The notes below the pieces were generated by a model, which was not told the DNA's origin, did not search any database, and saw only the letters and a list, made by a program, of their open reading frames with translations. From Microbacterium sp. ABRD28 (GTDB taxonomy: Bacteria; Actinomycetota; Actinomycetes; Actinomycetales; Microbacteriaceae), in assembly GCF_003850245.1 (NCBI RefSeq), contig NZ_CP031015.1, positions 682,001-746,000 of the forward strand: DNA of 64,000 nucleotides, read 5' to 3'. Shown here piece after piece: positions 53,866 through 62,413 of this stretch. The stretch's first letter is position 1; each line of letters opens with the position of its first letter. The translations under genes and the position numbers were made by a program.

Positions 53866-54321
53866 TCACCGGCCGGCGTCGTAGAGGTGCCGGGCGCCGT
53901 GGCTGAGCACCTTCACGACCACGCCGCGGCGGCGGAGGGCGGCGACGGTGCGCGTCTCCTCCTCGATATCGCGTCCCAGCGCGTGGACGTTCGCCACGAC
54001 GAGCACGTCGCCGTGGCGGAGCGTGCCGAACAGGCGCACCAACCGCTCCTCCCAGCTCTCGAGGGTCTCCGGCGAGGGATGACGGAATCCCTCGATGGGC
54101 ACCCCGAAGCGGGTGAGCAGATCACGCTGCTCGACCACCGACGGCATGTCGTCGCGGGCGATGACGAGTCCGACCAGGCGCGCACCCGACGGGCGGGCGG
54201 CCCACCAATCGCGATCGCGCTGCAGTTCGGTGAAGCACTTCGGGCAGTCGGCTGCATCGTGGGGCACCGGGACGGGGCTGGTCTCCATCGCCTCGCCGAA
54301 TCCCGCACTCATGGCATCCAT
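53866..54321 (-). CDS. Serine-recombinase-like domain protein lacking the catalytic serine
   Basis: A 151-residue protein. After a Cys-containing head (ADCPKCFTELQRD) it follows the resolvase N-terminal fold: LVIARDDMPSVVEQRDLL, where active resolvases have A-R-V-S-T-x-x-Q; then LVRLFGTLRHGDVLVVANV, H-A-L-G-R-D in place of D-R-L-G-R-S, and VAALRRRGVVVKVLS. The nucleophilic serine is replaced (ARDD) and no DNA-binding helix-turn-helix follows. It is probably a non-catalytic relative of unknown role. ATG 54312 is an alternative start. Confidence 0.7.
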   Translation of the reverse strand: MDAMSAGFGEAMETSPVPVPHDAADCPKCFTELQRDRDWWAARPSGARLVGLVIARDDMPSVVEQRDLLTRFGVPIEGFRHPSPETLESWEERLVRLFGTLRHGDVLVVANVHALGRDIEEETRTVAALRRRGVVVKVLSHGARHLYDAGR

Positions 54322-54362
54322 TCTCTCCCGGGATGACGGGTGTCGCGACCTTTCGACCCCTC

Positions 54363-56030
54363 TCAGTCCTCGCCGTCGAGGCGGAGTTCCAGGCTCAGCT
54401 CATCGGCGTCGAGCTCGGCGAGCGTGTGTCGGAGCACCGCGGTGCTGTACGCCCCGCCCGACGACAGCTCGGTGAGCCGCCGACGCATCGCGCGGATGAG
54501 CACGAGGCGCAGCTCGAGCGAGTCGCGCACGAGCGCGGTGGTGTCGTCATCGGGCGGTCTCGAGTAGCGGTCGCCGACGCGGGCGATGAGCTCCGGCGAG
54601 AAGCTCTCGCCGTCTCGTCGGGAGAGGTTCTCATCGGCGAGGGCCGCGGCCGCGGCATCCCGGAGCTCCTCATCCAGCCGCAGCCGCTCCTCGCGACCGA
54701 CGGTCTCGTCGCCTTCGCCGTCGAGGCCGAGGATGCGCACGACCCACGGGAGCGTCGAGCCCTGCAGCAGGAGGCTGCCGACGGCGACGAGGAAGGCGAC
54801 GAAGACGAGCAGATCGCGCGACGGCGTCTCGGCCGGAAGGGTCTGCGCCGCCGCGAGGGTGACGACGCCGCGCATGCCGGCCCACACCATGACGGTGCCG
54901 TGCCGCCACCCGAGCGGGGTGGTGCGGTGATACTCGAGGTCTTCGATGAAACGGAGCACCCGTGGACGGGCGCGTTCGGGCACCCTGTCGGGCCAGGTGC
55001 GCACCCGCGGGAGGTGGAGGGCCGCGCGTCGCGCGCGGCGCGACTCGCCCCACACGAGGAGGGAGACGAACACCGCGCGCGCAGCGAGGATGATCAGCAG
55101 CGCCGTCGCCGCGAGGAAGACCGCCCGCTCGAGACCACCGGCACCGTCGCCGGCCACCGAGTCCCACAGGTCCTTCAGTTCGAGCCCCATCACCAGGAAC
55201 ACCGCACCCTCGAGGACGAGCTCGACCGTGCGCCAGTTCAGCTCGTCGGACAGGCGCTGCTCGGGGGTGAACCGGCGGGCGGCGCCCTGCCCGGTGACGA
55301 TTCCGGCGACGACGGCGGCGACGAGGCCCGAGCCGCCGAGCGCCTCGGTGGGAAGGTACGCCACGAACGGCACCACGAACCCGATCGCGGTGTTCGCGGC
55401 GGGGTTGCGCACGAGCGCGCGTACCCGCAGGTTGACGTAGCCGATGATCGAGCCGACGACGATCGCGACGACCACGCCCCACAGGAACGCCCCGACGATT
55501 CCGCCCTCGGGGATGGAGCCGGTCACCGCCGCGGCGACCATGGTGCGCAGGATCACGAGCGAGGTGGCGTCGTTGAGGAGGCTCTCACCGTCGAGCCAGG
55601 TGGTGACGCGACGGGAGATGCCGAGCCGCTTCGCGATGGAGGTCGCCACCGCGTCGGTGGGGCTGAGGATGGCCCCCAGCGCGATCGCCAGATACAGATC
55701 GAGCCCCGGAACGACGGCGTGGAAGAAGAACCCGAGCGCGACGGCGCTCACGACCACGAGCAGCACGGCGAGCCCCGAGATCGGCCGCACGTCGCGGCGG
55801 AATTCGATGGCCGGAAGCGAGACCGCCGCCGAGTACAGCAGGGGAGGCAGCACCCCGATGAGGATGACCTCGGGGTCGAGTTCGAACGCCGGCACGAACG
55901 GCAGCAGGCTGACACCGAGCCCGAGGAGCACGAGCAGCAGAGGCCCGGCGAGCCGCAGGCGCGGACCGAGCGCGGTCGCGCCGGCGATGACCAGCACCGT
56001 CACCGTGGCGATGACGATGACCTCGATCAC
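54363..56030 (-). CDS. Na+/H+ antiporter (CPA1 family)
   Basis: A 555-residue protein. About a dozen hydrophobic helices span residues 1-420, including [34 protein letters not shown] and [14 protein letters not shown], which carry the CPA1 ion-site Asp, the G-E-S-L-L-N-D box and the R-G-V segment. The last about 125 residues are a soluble, charged tail. It exchanges sodium or other cations for protons. GTG 56030 overlaps the mdh stop by 4 bp. Confidence 0.92.
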   Translation of the reverse strand: MIEVIVIATVTVLVIAGATALGPRLRLAGPLLLVLLGLGVSLLPFVPAFELDPEVILIGVLPPLLYSAAVSLPAIEFRRDVRPISGLAVLLVVVSAVALGFFFHAVVPGLDLYLAIALGAILSPTDAVATSIAKRLGISRRVTTWLDGESLLNDATSLVILRTMVAAAVTGSIPEGGIVGAFLWGVVVAIVVGSIIGYVNLRVRALVRNPAANTAIGFVVPFVAYLPTEALGGSGLVAAVVAGIVTGQGAARRFTPEQRLSDELNWRTVELVLEGAVFLVMGLELKDLWDSVAGDGAGGLERAVFLAATALLIILAARAVFVSLLVWGESRRARRAALHLPRVRTWPDRVPERARPRVLRFIEDLEYHRTTPLGWRHGTVMVWAGMRGVVTLAAAQTLPAETPSRDLLVFVAFLVAVGSLLLQGSTLPWVVRILGLDGEGDETVGREERLRLDEELRDAAAAALADENLSRRDGESFSPELIARVGDRYSRPPDDDTTALVRDSLELRLVLIRAMRRRLTELSSGGAYSTAVLRHTLAELDADELSLELRLDGED

Positions 56031-57028
56031 GGCAGGATGCCCAGGCTCCGCACGGCGTCGCGCTCGGCGACGAGCTCGTCGACCGAGGCGTCGATGAGCG
56101 TGCGCGACCGGTCGTCGACGCCCAGATCGGCGACGACCCGATAGCCCGAACCGTCGGAGGTGACGGGGAAGGAGCAGATGAGCCCCTCGGGCACGCCGTA
56201 CTCGCCGTGGGAGACGACGGCCGCCGATGTGCGGAAACCGCCGAGCACATCGCTGCGCACGTGCTCGATCGTGGCGTGAGCGGCCGAGGCGATCGACGAC
56301 GAGCCGCGAACCTCGATGATCTCGGCGCCCCGGCGCGCCACCCGGGGGACGAACTCCTCGTCGAGCCAGGCGATCGCGGCGTCCACCCCGCCCCGGTGCT
56401 CGGCGAGGGCGTCGATGACGGGACGGCCGGCGACCGTGGCATGCGAGACATCGGGATACTGCGTGGCCGAATGGTTGCCCCACACGATGACCCCGTCGAT
56501 GTCGCGCGGGTTGACCTCGAGAGCGCCGGCGAGCTGGCCGACGGCGCGGTTGTGATCGAGGCGGGTGAGGGCGGTGAAGCGCTCGGGAGGGATGTCGGGG
56601 GCCGACGACTGTGCGATGAGGGCATTGGTGTTGGCGGGGTTCCCCACCGTCACGACGCGGACGGCGTCGTCGGCGACATCGTTGAGGGCCGCGCCCTGCG
56701 GGCCGAAGATCCCCGCGTTGGCAGCGAGCAGGTCGGCGCGCTCCATGCCCGGCCCGCGGGGGCGGGCGCCGACGAGCAGGGCGATCTCGCAGCCGTCGAA
56801 GGCGGTGCGCGGGTCATCCGAGATCTCGACTCCGGCCAGGAGGGGGAAGGCGCAGTCCTGCAGTTCCAGCGCTGCGCCCTCGGCGGCGCGGAGGCCGGCG
56901 GGGATCTCCAGCAGCCGGAGTCGCACGGGACGATCGGGACCGAGCATGTCGCCGGCGGCGATGCGGAAGAGCAGGGCGTAGCCGATCTGCCCTCCGGCGC
57001 CGGTGAGGGTGATCGTCGTCGCGCGCAT
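56027..57028 (-). CDS. mdh: Malate dehydrogenase
   Basis: A 333-residue NAD-dependent enzyme of the TCA cycle. It begins with [20 protein letters not shown] (NAD fold), then [49 protein letters not shown] and [10 protein letters not shown] (active-site His). This is the cytosolic-type bacterial MDH group common in actinobacteria. ATG 57028 is the start; ATG 57040 is possible. It is operonic with the antiporter, which is unusual but clear from the 4-bp overlap. Confidence 0.95.
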   Translation of the reverse strand: MRATTITLTGAGGQIGYALLFRIAAGDMLGPDRPVRLRLLEIPAGLRAAEGAALELQDCAFPLLAGVEISDDPRTAFDGCEIALLVGARPRGPGMERADLLAANAGIFGPQGAALNDVADDAVRVVTVGNPANTNALIAQSSAPDIPPERFTALTRLDHNRAVGQLAGALEVNPRDIDGVIVWGNHSATQYPDVSHATVAGRPVIDALAEHRGGVDAAIAWLDEEFVPRVARRGAEIIEVRGSSSIASAAHATIEHVRSDVLGGFRTSAAVVSHGEYGVPEGLICSFPVTSDGSGYRVVADLGVDDRSRTLIDASVDELVAERDAVRSLGILP

Positions 57029-57095
57029 GGCTCCGAGCATAGGGCCGGGCGGCGTCGTCCCGTGAGGGAGGCGTTCGGAGCGGTACCGTGAGCAG

Positions 57096-57971
57096 ATGAC
57101 GTTCAATGAGAACGCCCAGATCGGCGGGAACACGGCGCGACGACGCGGCGGCGGACTCGTTCTCGCCGGAGGCGGTGTGGCCGGCATCGGTGCGATCGCC
57201 GTCCTGCTGCTGAACCTGTTCACGGGGGGAGACTTCTCCGGCCTCCTGGGCGGTGGCGGCGTGCCCGGCGTCTCCGGCGGCGAGGGCAGTGAGATCGCAT
57301 CGTGCGAGACCGGCGCCGACGCCAACCGCAACGACGCATGCCGCCTGGCGGCGGGATCGCTCGTGCTCGACCAGTACTGGGCCGAGCAGGTCGAGGGCTA
57401 CCGTCAGCCGCAGCTGATCATCGTCGACCAGTCCACATCGTCGGCGTGCGGCACCGCTTCGAACGCGACGGGGCCGTTCTACTGCCCGCCCGAGGAGACG
57501 GTGTACATCGACCCCACCTTCTTCGGGCTGCTGCGGGAACGCTTCGGCGCGAGCGCCGGCGAGCTCGCGCAGCTCTACGTGCTCGCGCATGAGTACGGCC
57601 ACCATGTGCAGAACATCACCGGCATCACGCAGCAGAACCCCGACAACGGCACCGGCCCCGACAGCAACGGCGTGCGGATCGAGCTGCAGGCCGACTGCTT
57701 CGCCGGGGCGTGGGTCGCGGCGATGACCGAGTACGTCGACGAGAACGGGGTGCCGTTCCTCCTCGAGCCGACCGGTACCCAGGTCACCGACGCCCTGAAC
57801 GCCGCGGCCACGGTCGGCGACGACCACATCCAGCAGGAGGCCGGGGCGCCGGTCAATCCCGAGAGCTGGACGCACGGGTCGAGCGAGCAGCGGCAGCGGT
57901 GGTTCGCCGCCGGTTACCAGGGCGGGGTCAGTGCCTGCGACACCTTCGCGGTCTCGGGGAGCGAACTGTGA
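57096..57971 (+). CDS. Neutral zinc metallopeptidase (YpfJ family)
   Basis: A 291-residue protein. The N-terminus ([20 protein letters not shown]) is the family signature; one membrane helix (about 30-48) anchors it, with the rest outside. The zinc motif HEYGHH lies in [15 protein letters not shown] and the third ligand is expected in [11 protein letters not shown]. The length is typical. Targets are unknown. It is divergent from mdh, and its stop overlaps the start of the iminopeptidase gene by 4 bp. Confidence 0.92.
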   Translation: MTFNENAQIGGNTARRRGGGLVLAGGGVAGIGAIAVLLLNLFTGGDFSGLLGGGGVPGVSGGEGSEIASCETGADANRNDACRLAAGSLVLDQYWAEQVEGYRQPQLIIVDQSTSSACGTASNATGPFYCPPEETVYIDPTFFGLLRERFGASAGELAQLYVLAHEYGHHVQNITGITQQNPDNGTGPDSNGVRIELQADCFAGAWVAAMTEYVDENGVPFLLEPTGTQVTDALNAAATVGDDHIQQEAGAPVNPESWTHGSSEQRQRWFAAGYQGGVSACDTFAVSGSEL

Positions 57972-58981
57972 GCAGCGGCCCGGCGCACCTCGACGGCATC
58001 CTCTATCCGGCGATCGAGCCGTACGCGACCGGCGAGCTCCTCGTCGGCGACGGCAACCGCGTGTACTGGGAGGAGAGCGGCAACCCCGACGGCAAGCCCG
58101 TGGTGTTCCTCCACGGGGGCCCGGGCGCCGGGACATCGCCGTGGCACCGCCGGTTCTTCGACCCCGAGCGCTACCGCATCGTGCTCTTCGACCAGCGCGG
58201 CTGCGGCCGCAGCACCCCGCACGCGTCGGCGCCCGATGCCGACCTGCGCTTCAACACCACCTGGCATCTCGTCGCCGACATCGAGCTGCTGCGCCGCAAC
58301 CTCGGGATCACACGGTGGCAGGTCTTCGGCGGATCGTGGGGGAGTGCGCTGGCCCTGGCGTATGCCGAGACCCACCCCCACGCGGTCACCGAGGTGGTGC
58401 TTCGCGGTGTCTTCACCCTGCGCCCGCACGAGCTGGAGTGGTTCTACGAGGGTGGGGCGGCGGCGATCTTCCCCGACCTCTGGGAGGACTACCTCGCCCC
58501 GATCCCGGTGCTCGAGCGTTCCCGCATGATCGAGGCGTACTGCCGACGGCTCTCCGACCCCGACCCGGCCGTCCACGTGCCGGCGGCCAAGGCGTGGACC
58601 CGCTGGGAGGCGGCGACGCTCACCCTCAGACCCGACGCCGACCTCGTCGACACGATGACGGACGAGGTCGCAGCGACCGCCTTCGCCCGCATCGAGAACC
58701 ACTTCTTCATGCACGGCGGATGGTTCACCCAGGAGCAGCTGATCCGCGGCGCGACGGCGCTCCGCGACATCCCGGGTGTGATCGTCCAAGGCCGGTACGA
58801 CGTCTGCACGCCGGTGATGACGGCGTGGGACCTGCACCGGGCGTGGCCGGAGGCCGAGCTGGTGATCGTCGACGACGCCGGGCACGCCGCCTCGGAGCCG
58901 GGGATCGCCGCCGCGCTGCGCGCAGCGACCGACCGGTTCGCGACCCTCGACGTGCCCGCATCGACAGACGTCACCGACTGA
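57968..58981 (+). CDS. pip: Proline iminopeptidase (S33)
   Basis: A 337-residue alpha/beta hydrolase that releases N-terminal proline. It has YWEESGNPDGKPVVFLHGGP (oxyanion HGGP), FDQRGCGRSTPHA, the nucleophile elbow GGSWGS, HEADER-like helical cap residues, and C-terminal GRYDVCTPVMTAWDL and DAGHAASEP (Asp and His of the triad). The length is normal. GTG 57968 overlaps the stop of the preceding peptidase gene (GTGA), so the two peptidases are co-translated. Confidence 0.93.
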   Translation: MSSGPAHLDGILYPAIEPYATGELLVGDGNRVYWEESGNPDGKPVVFLHGGPGAGTSPWHRRFFDPERYRIVLFDQRGCGRSTPHASAPDADLRFNTTWHLVADIELLRRNLGITRWQVFGGSWGSALALAYAETHPHAVTEVVLRGVFTLRPHELEWFYEGGAAAIFPDLWEDYLAPIPVLERSRMIEAYCRRLSDPDPAVHVPAAKAWTRWEAATLTLRPDADLVDTMTDEVAATAFARIENHFFMHGGWFTQEQLIRGATALRDIPGVIVQGRYDVCTPVMTAWDLHRAWPEAELVIVDDAGHAASEPGIAAALRAATDRFATLDVPASTDVTD

Positions 58982-58984
58982 GCC

Positions 58985-59926
58985 TCACGCGGTGAAAGGC
59001 ACGCTCCCGGCGCTGCAGTACGACCCCGGCGAGTGCACCACGTGCGCGATGCGCAGCTCGGCGGCGTCGTCCTCGCCGACCGCGGGGGCGAGTTCGGGGG
59101 AGATCCGCCAGTCGAAGGCCTCGGTGTCGGGATTCTGCCGGGCGTGTTCGCGCAGGCCCAGCGGCACGAGGCGCAGGCGCCGGTCGACCCACTCGGCATC
59201 CCAGGGCCCCTCGCTGAGGATCTGCTCTGCGGCGCGGAATTCGTAGTAGATCGTCCGGCGCAGGCGATTCCCGGTCACGGCCTCCGAGCCGTGGACGATC
59301 ATCACGTCGTGCACGAGCACGTCGCCGGGGTTCAGCTCGACCTGGATGACGCCGGGTGCATTCCAGCCGTACTCCTCCTGCAGCTGGCAGACGTCGACGG
59401 GCGCGCGGTGCGAGCCGGGAGCCACCCGGAGGGCGCCCTCCCCGGCGCGCGAGGCGTCGAGGTAGACGTCGATGTTGAAGATGCGGTGGGTGCGGGGGTG
59501 CACCGCGTCCTGGTGCCAGTCGATGGCGGCGCCGTCTCCGGCGTCTTTGAACACCAGCGACTCGTACGTCGGCACGAAGTTCTCGCCCGCGAGGCTCTCG
59601 GCGATGCCGAGCACGGCGGGGCTGCCGAGAAGTTCCAGCGACGCGGACTGGGCCTTGTTGTGGAGGTAGTCCACGCGGAACATGCGCTTCTGCCCGCCCC
59701 GGTTCGCCCACGCGTAGTCCCCCGCGTCGGGGTGATCGGGACCCAGAGCGCGGCCCTGGGTCATCCAGGCATCGGATGCCGCGCGAAGACGCTCCAGCAG
59801 GGGAGTGGGGATCCGGTCGCGGAGGATCAGGTACCCGTTCGCGTCGAAGAAGGCGATCTCTTCCGGGGTGAGGTGCCACGCGCGCGTCGGCGCGACGGGG
59901 GTGGCGGTCAGTGTGGTGTCGGTCAT
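58985..59926 (-). CDS. Phytanoyl-CoA dioxygenase (PhyH) family protein
   Basis: A 313-residue Fe(II)/2-oxoglutarate oxygenase. The metal triad begins with WHQDAVHP (His138, Asp140), and the distal His is in VHDVMIVHGSEAVTGNRLRR, with the Arg for 2-oxoglutarate following. The start MTDTTLTATP is supported by the helical AFFDANGYLILRD opening of the family. The substrate is not known. It is divergent from an AraC regulator with 66 bp between, suggesting control by it. Confidence 0.9.
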   Translation of the reverse strand: MTDTTLTATPVAPTRAWHLTPEEIAFFDANGYLILRDRIPTPLLERLRAASDAWMTQGRALGPDHPDAGDYAWANRGGQKRMFRVDYLHNKAQSASLELLGSPAVLGIAESLAGENFVPTYESLVFKDAGDGAAIDWHQDAVHPRTHRIFNIDVYLDASRAGEGALRVAPGSHRAPVDVCQLQEEYGWNAPGVIQVELNPGDVLVHDVMIVHGSEAVTGNRLRRTIYYEFRAAEQILSEGPWDAEWVDRRLRLVPLGLREHARQNPDTEAFDWRISPELAPAVGEDDAAELRIAHVVHSPGSYCSAGSVPFTA

Positions 59927-59992
59927 GCAAGGGACGCTACGGGAGGAGTCCACCGCAGGACTTCCCGAGATGCATGGGAGAATTCCGGGATC

Positions 59993-60802
59993 ATGAGCAT
60001 GCCAGACGACCGGCCGGAGTGGTTCGGGTTGGCCTCGTTCCGAGGAGCGGTGCCGGCGATGTTCGCCGCGCACCGGCACGACGACCTCGAGGTCAACGCC
60101 TCGCCCTCGCCGCTGGTCTACCTCATCGACGGGAGGCAGGCCACGATCCCGGCGGGAAGCCTCGGGGTGTTCTGGGCGGCCCGGCCACACCGGCTGGTCA
60201 CCGCCGTCGACGAGGTGAGCTGGGTCACCGTGCCGCTCGGGGTGGCGCTCGGCTGGTCGTTGCCGGGCGGGTTCATCGGATCGCTCTTGGCCGGCGACCT
60301 CGTGCTCGTCTCGGAGCAGGCGGGGCTCGCGCTCGCCCCACGGGCGGAGCTGTGGACCGATGCGCTGGCGCGTGATCCCGCCGACCCCGAGCGACGCCCG
60401 GCCGAGCTCGAGGTCGAAGCGCTCCTGGGTCGCATCGCCGCCCGTCGCACGGAGGTCGCCCCGGGGCATCCGGGGGTGAAGGGAGCCGCCGGCGCGATGG
60501 CGGCCTTCATCTCCGAGCGTGCCGCCGACGACATCCGGGTTGACGACGTGGCCCGCCACGTGCACCTGCACCCGCAGTATGCGATGACGCTGTTCCGGCG
60601 GGCGCTCGGCATCACGGTCGGCGAGTACCTGCTGCAGTGCCGGGTTGCGCGGGCCCAGCGGCTGCTGCTGACCACCGACCTGCCGATCGCCGAGGTCGGC
60701 TTCGCCGCGGGCTTCCGGTCGCAGAGCCAGTTCTACGCGCGGTTCCGCGACCGCTGCGGCGAGCCGCCCGCCGCCTACCGGCGCCGCCTGGCCGGCGCGT
60801 GA
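59993..60802 (+). CDS. AraC-family transcriptional regulator
   Basis: A 269-residue protein with an N-terminal cupin-like sensor (about 1-150; MFAAHRHDDLEVN, IPAGSLGVFWAARPHRL) and a C-terminal AraC double helix-turn-helix (about 165-265; IRVDDVARHVHLHPQYAM, PIAEVGFAAGFRSQSQFY, FRDRCGEPPAAYRR). It probably regulates the divergent PhyH gene. The ATG at 59993 follows CCGGGATC, a weak ribosome-binding site. Confidence 0.92.
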   Translation: MSMPDDRPEWFGLASFRGAVPAMFAAHRHDDLEVNASPSPLVYLIDGRQATIPAGSLGVFWAARPHRLVTAVDEVSWVTVPLGVALGWSLPGGFIGSLLAGDLVLVSEQAGLALAPRAELWTDALARDPADPERRPAELEVEALLGRIAARRTEVAPGHPGVKGAAGAMAAFISERAADDIRVDDVARHVHLHPQYAMTLFRRALGITVGEYLLQCRVARAQRLLLTTDLPIAEVGFAAGFRSQSQFYARFRDRCGEPPAAYRRRLAGA

Positions 60803-60809
60803 CGAGCTT

Positions 60810-60873
60810 CGGAGATGCGCGCCGACCTCGGAGCTGCCCCGGGCGCCGCGTCCGAAGTCCGCGCGATTCTCCG
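60810..60873. repeat. Imperfect palindrome between convergent genes (element D)
   Basis: Arms 60810-60832 and 60851-60873 pair at 19 of 23 positions (outer CGGAGA/TCTCCG, inner TCGGA/TCCGA) with an 18-base GC-rich loop. It begins eight bases after the AraC stop and lies before the convergent hypothetical gene at 60926, so it may work as a terminator. The layout parallels element A. Confidence 0.6.
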
Positions 60874-60925
60874 CAGGTGCAGTGCCGGTGCAGGAGCGGG
60901 GGGTGGAGGGGAGCGGACGCGGCGG

Positions 60926-61237
60926 TCAGGCGTCGAGCAGCCGCCACTCGGCGAAGAAGTCGCGCACGGTCTTCTCGCCGAGGTCGCGCCGCACCGTCTC
61001 GAGCAGGCGGCTCGCCTCGGCATCGGTTCCGGCGTTCACGCGGAGCACCGGTGCGTCGCTGTCGGAGCGCACCACCACCAGGTCGAACGTCGGGGCGGCG
61101 AGGTCGTCGCCGCCGCCCATGACGGCCAGCGCGAACGCGCCGACGTATTTCGCCGCGCGCTTCAGCGGGGACGGATGCCGCACCTCCAGCCGTGCTTCGA
61201 GCACGCGTGCCGCGAGGGTGCTGTCGTCGAGGTTCAT
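60926..61237 (-). CDS. Small conserved hypothetical protein
   Basis: A 103-residue protein beginning MNLDDSTLAARVLEARLEV, with a beta-like core (APTFDLVVVRSDSDAPVLRV) and a C-terminal helix (EKTVRDFFAEWRLLDA). No motif, signal peptide or membrane segment is visible and I do not recognise the family. ATG 61237 overlaps the LacI stop by 4 bp, so it is the second gene of that operon and may act in the same sugar pathway. Confidence 0.7.
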   Translation of the reverse strand: MNLDDSTLAARVLEARLEVRHPSPLKRAAKYVGAFALAVMGGGDDLAAPTFDLVVVRSDSDAPVLRVNAGTDAEASRLLETVRRDLGEKTVRDFFAEWRLLDA

Positions 61238-62253
61238 GCCGATTCCCGCCACACCGTCTCGCACTCGAGCATCACCTCGGCACCCCCGGGGGCGCCGCCG
61301 ATGCGATCGAGGACCAGCCGCGCCGCCTCGGCGCCGAGCCCCGCTGCGGGCTGGCGCACGGTCGACAGCGCCGGCAGGGTGCGCCGCGCCCACGCCGAAT
61401 CGTCGAAGCCGACCACGCCGACATCCTCGGGCACCCGGCGTCCGGCCGCGCGCAGGGCTTCCACCGCTCCGGCGGCCACCGCATCGGATGCCGCGAAGAT
61501 GCCGTCGATGTCGGGTGCGCGCGCCAGCAGCGCCTGCATGCCCTCTCTCCCCGCCGAGTACGAGTACAGCGGCACCGGCTCGACGAGGCGGTCGTCGAAC
61601 TGCTCGCCGAGCGCCTCGCGGAAACCCGCGAGGCGGTCGGACCCCGAGTCGCGGTCCAGCGCCGCGGCGATCATGCCGATCCGTCGGCGACCCGTCTTCC
61701 TCAGGCGCGAGGTGATCGCGCGGGCCGAACCGCGATTGTCGATGACGACGAACGAGGCCGAGGACGCGCCGGGAGGGTGGCCCACGTACGCCGCCGGCAG
61801 CTGAAGCCGCTCCACGACCCGCGTGATGGGGTCGTTCGCTCGAGCCGAGACGATGATGACCCCGTCGACGAAGCCACCGGAGAGGTAGCGGGCGACGCGG
61901 TCGGTGTCGCGGCCGGTGTCGGCGATGAGCACGGCCATCTGATGATCGGCCTCGGAGAGGGCGGCGTTGGCCCCCAGCAGGATCTCGCCGATGTTCGGAT
62001 CTTCGATGAACAGCGAGTGCGGTTCGTGCACGATGAAACCGACCGCCTGGCTCCGCTGCATCACGAGGTTGCGCGCCGCGGTGTTCGGCACGTAGCCGAC
62101 CTTCGCGATGGCCGCCTCGATCGCCTCGCGCGCGGTGGCGGAGACGTAGCGGTCGCCGTTGACGTACCGGCTGACCGTGCCGCGCGACACCCCGGCCTCC
62201 AGCGCAACATCGTGCACGGTCGCACGTTTGGGGCGCACGGGCGGAGTGGTCAC
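61234..62253 (-). CDS. LacI-family regulator, probable repressor of the GH42 gene
   Basis: A 339-residue regulator with a LacI helix-turn-helix (TVHDVALEAGVSRGTVSRYV, about 13-32) and a sugar-binding effector domain (GVVGFDDSAWARRTLPAL, TVRQPAAGLG). GTG 62253 is the start. It is divergent from a GH42 beta-galactosidase gene with 160 bp between; two near-identical dyads in that gap are probable binding sites. It is co-transcribed with the small unknown gene at 60926. Confidence 0.92.
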   Translation of the reverse strand: MTTPPVRPKRATVHDVALEAGVSRGTVSRYVNGDRYVSATAREAIEAAIAKVGYVPNTAARNLVMQRSQAVGFIVHEPHSLFIEDPNIGEILLGANAALSEADHQMAVLIADTGRDTDRVARYLSGGFVDGVIIVSARANDPITRVVERLQLPAAYVGHPPGASSASFVVIDNRGSARAITSRLRKTGRRRIGMIAAALDRDSGSDRLAGFREALGEQFDDRLVEPVPLYSYSAGREGMQALLARAPDIDGIFAASDAVAAGAVEALRAAGRRVPEDVGVVGFDDSAWARRTLPALSTVRQPAAGLGAEAARLVLDRIGGAPGGAEVMLECETVWRESA

Positions 62254-62288
62254 GAGGCCACTGTAGCCCCCGCCGTTCGACTTTCTGC

Positions 62289-62377
62289 TTGACAGCCGGC
62301 CCGCGGGAATGTCAGTGTGTGTACGTTCACAGACTCTCGACGAGGAGTTGTCGTCCGAGAAACTGTGCACGTTCACA
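62289..62377 (+). promoter_or_regulatory. Beta-galactosidase promoter with two LacI-type operators
   Basis: A -35 consensus TTGACA stands at 62289-62294. TGTGTACGTTCACA (62318-62331) and TGTGCACGTTCACA (62364-62377) are two copies of a TGTG-N-ACGT-N-CACA dyad, 46 bp apart. The first covers the expected transcription start and the second lies between it and the GH42 start. Repression by the divergent LacI protein is likely. Confidence 0.75.
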
Positions 62378-62413
62378 CAGCACGTCGGACAGCACCCTCA
62401 CTTCTGGAGATCC

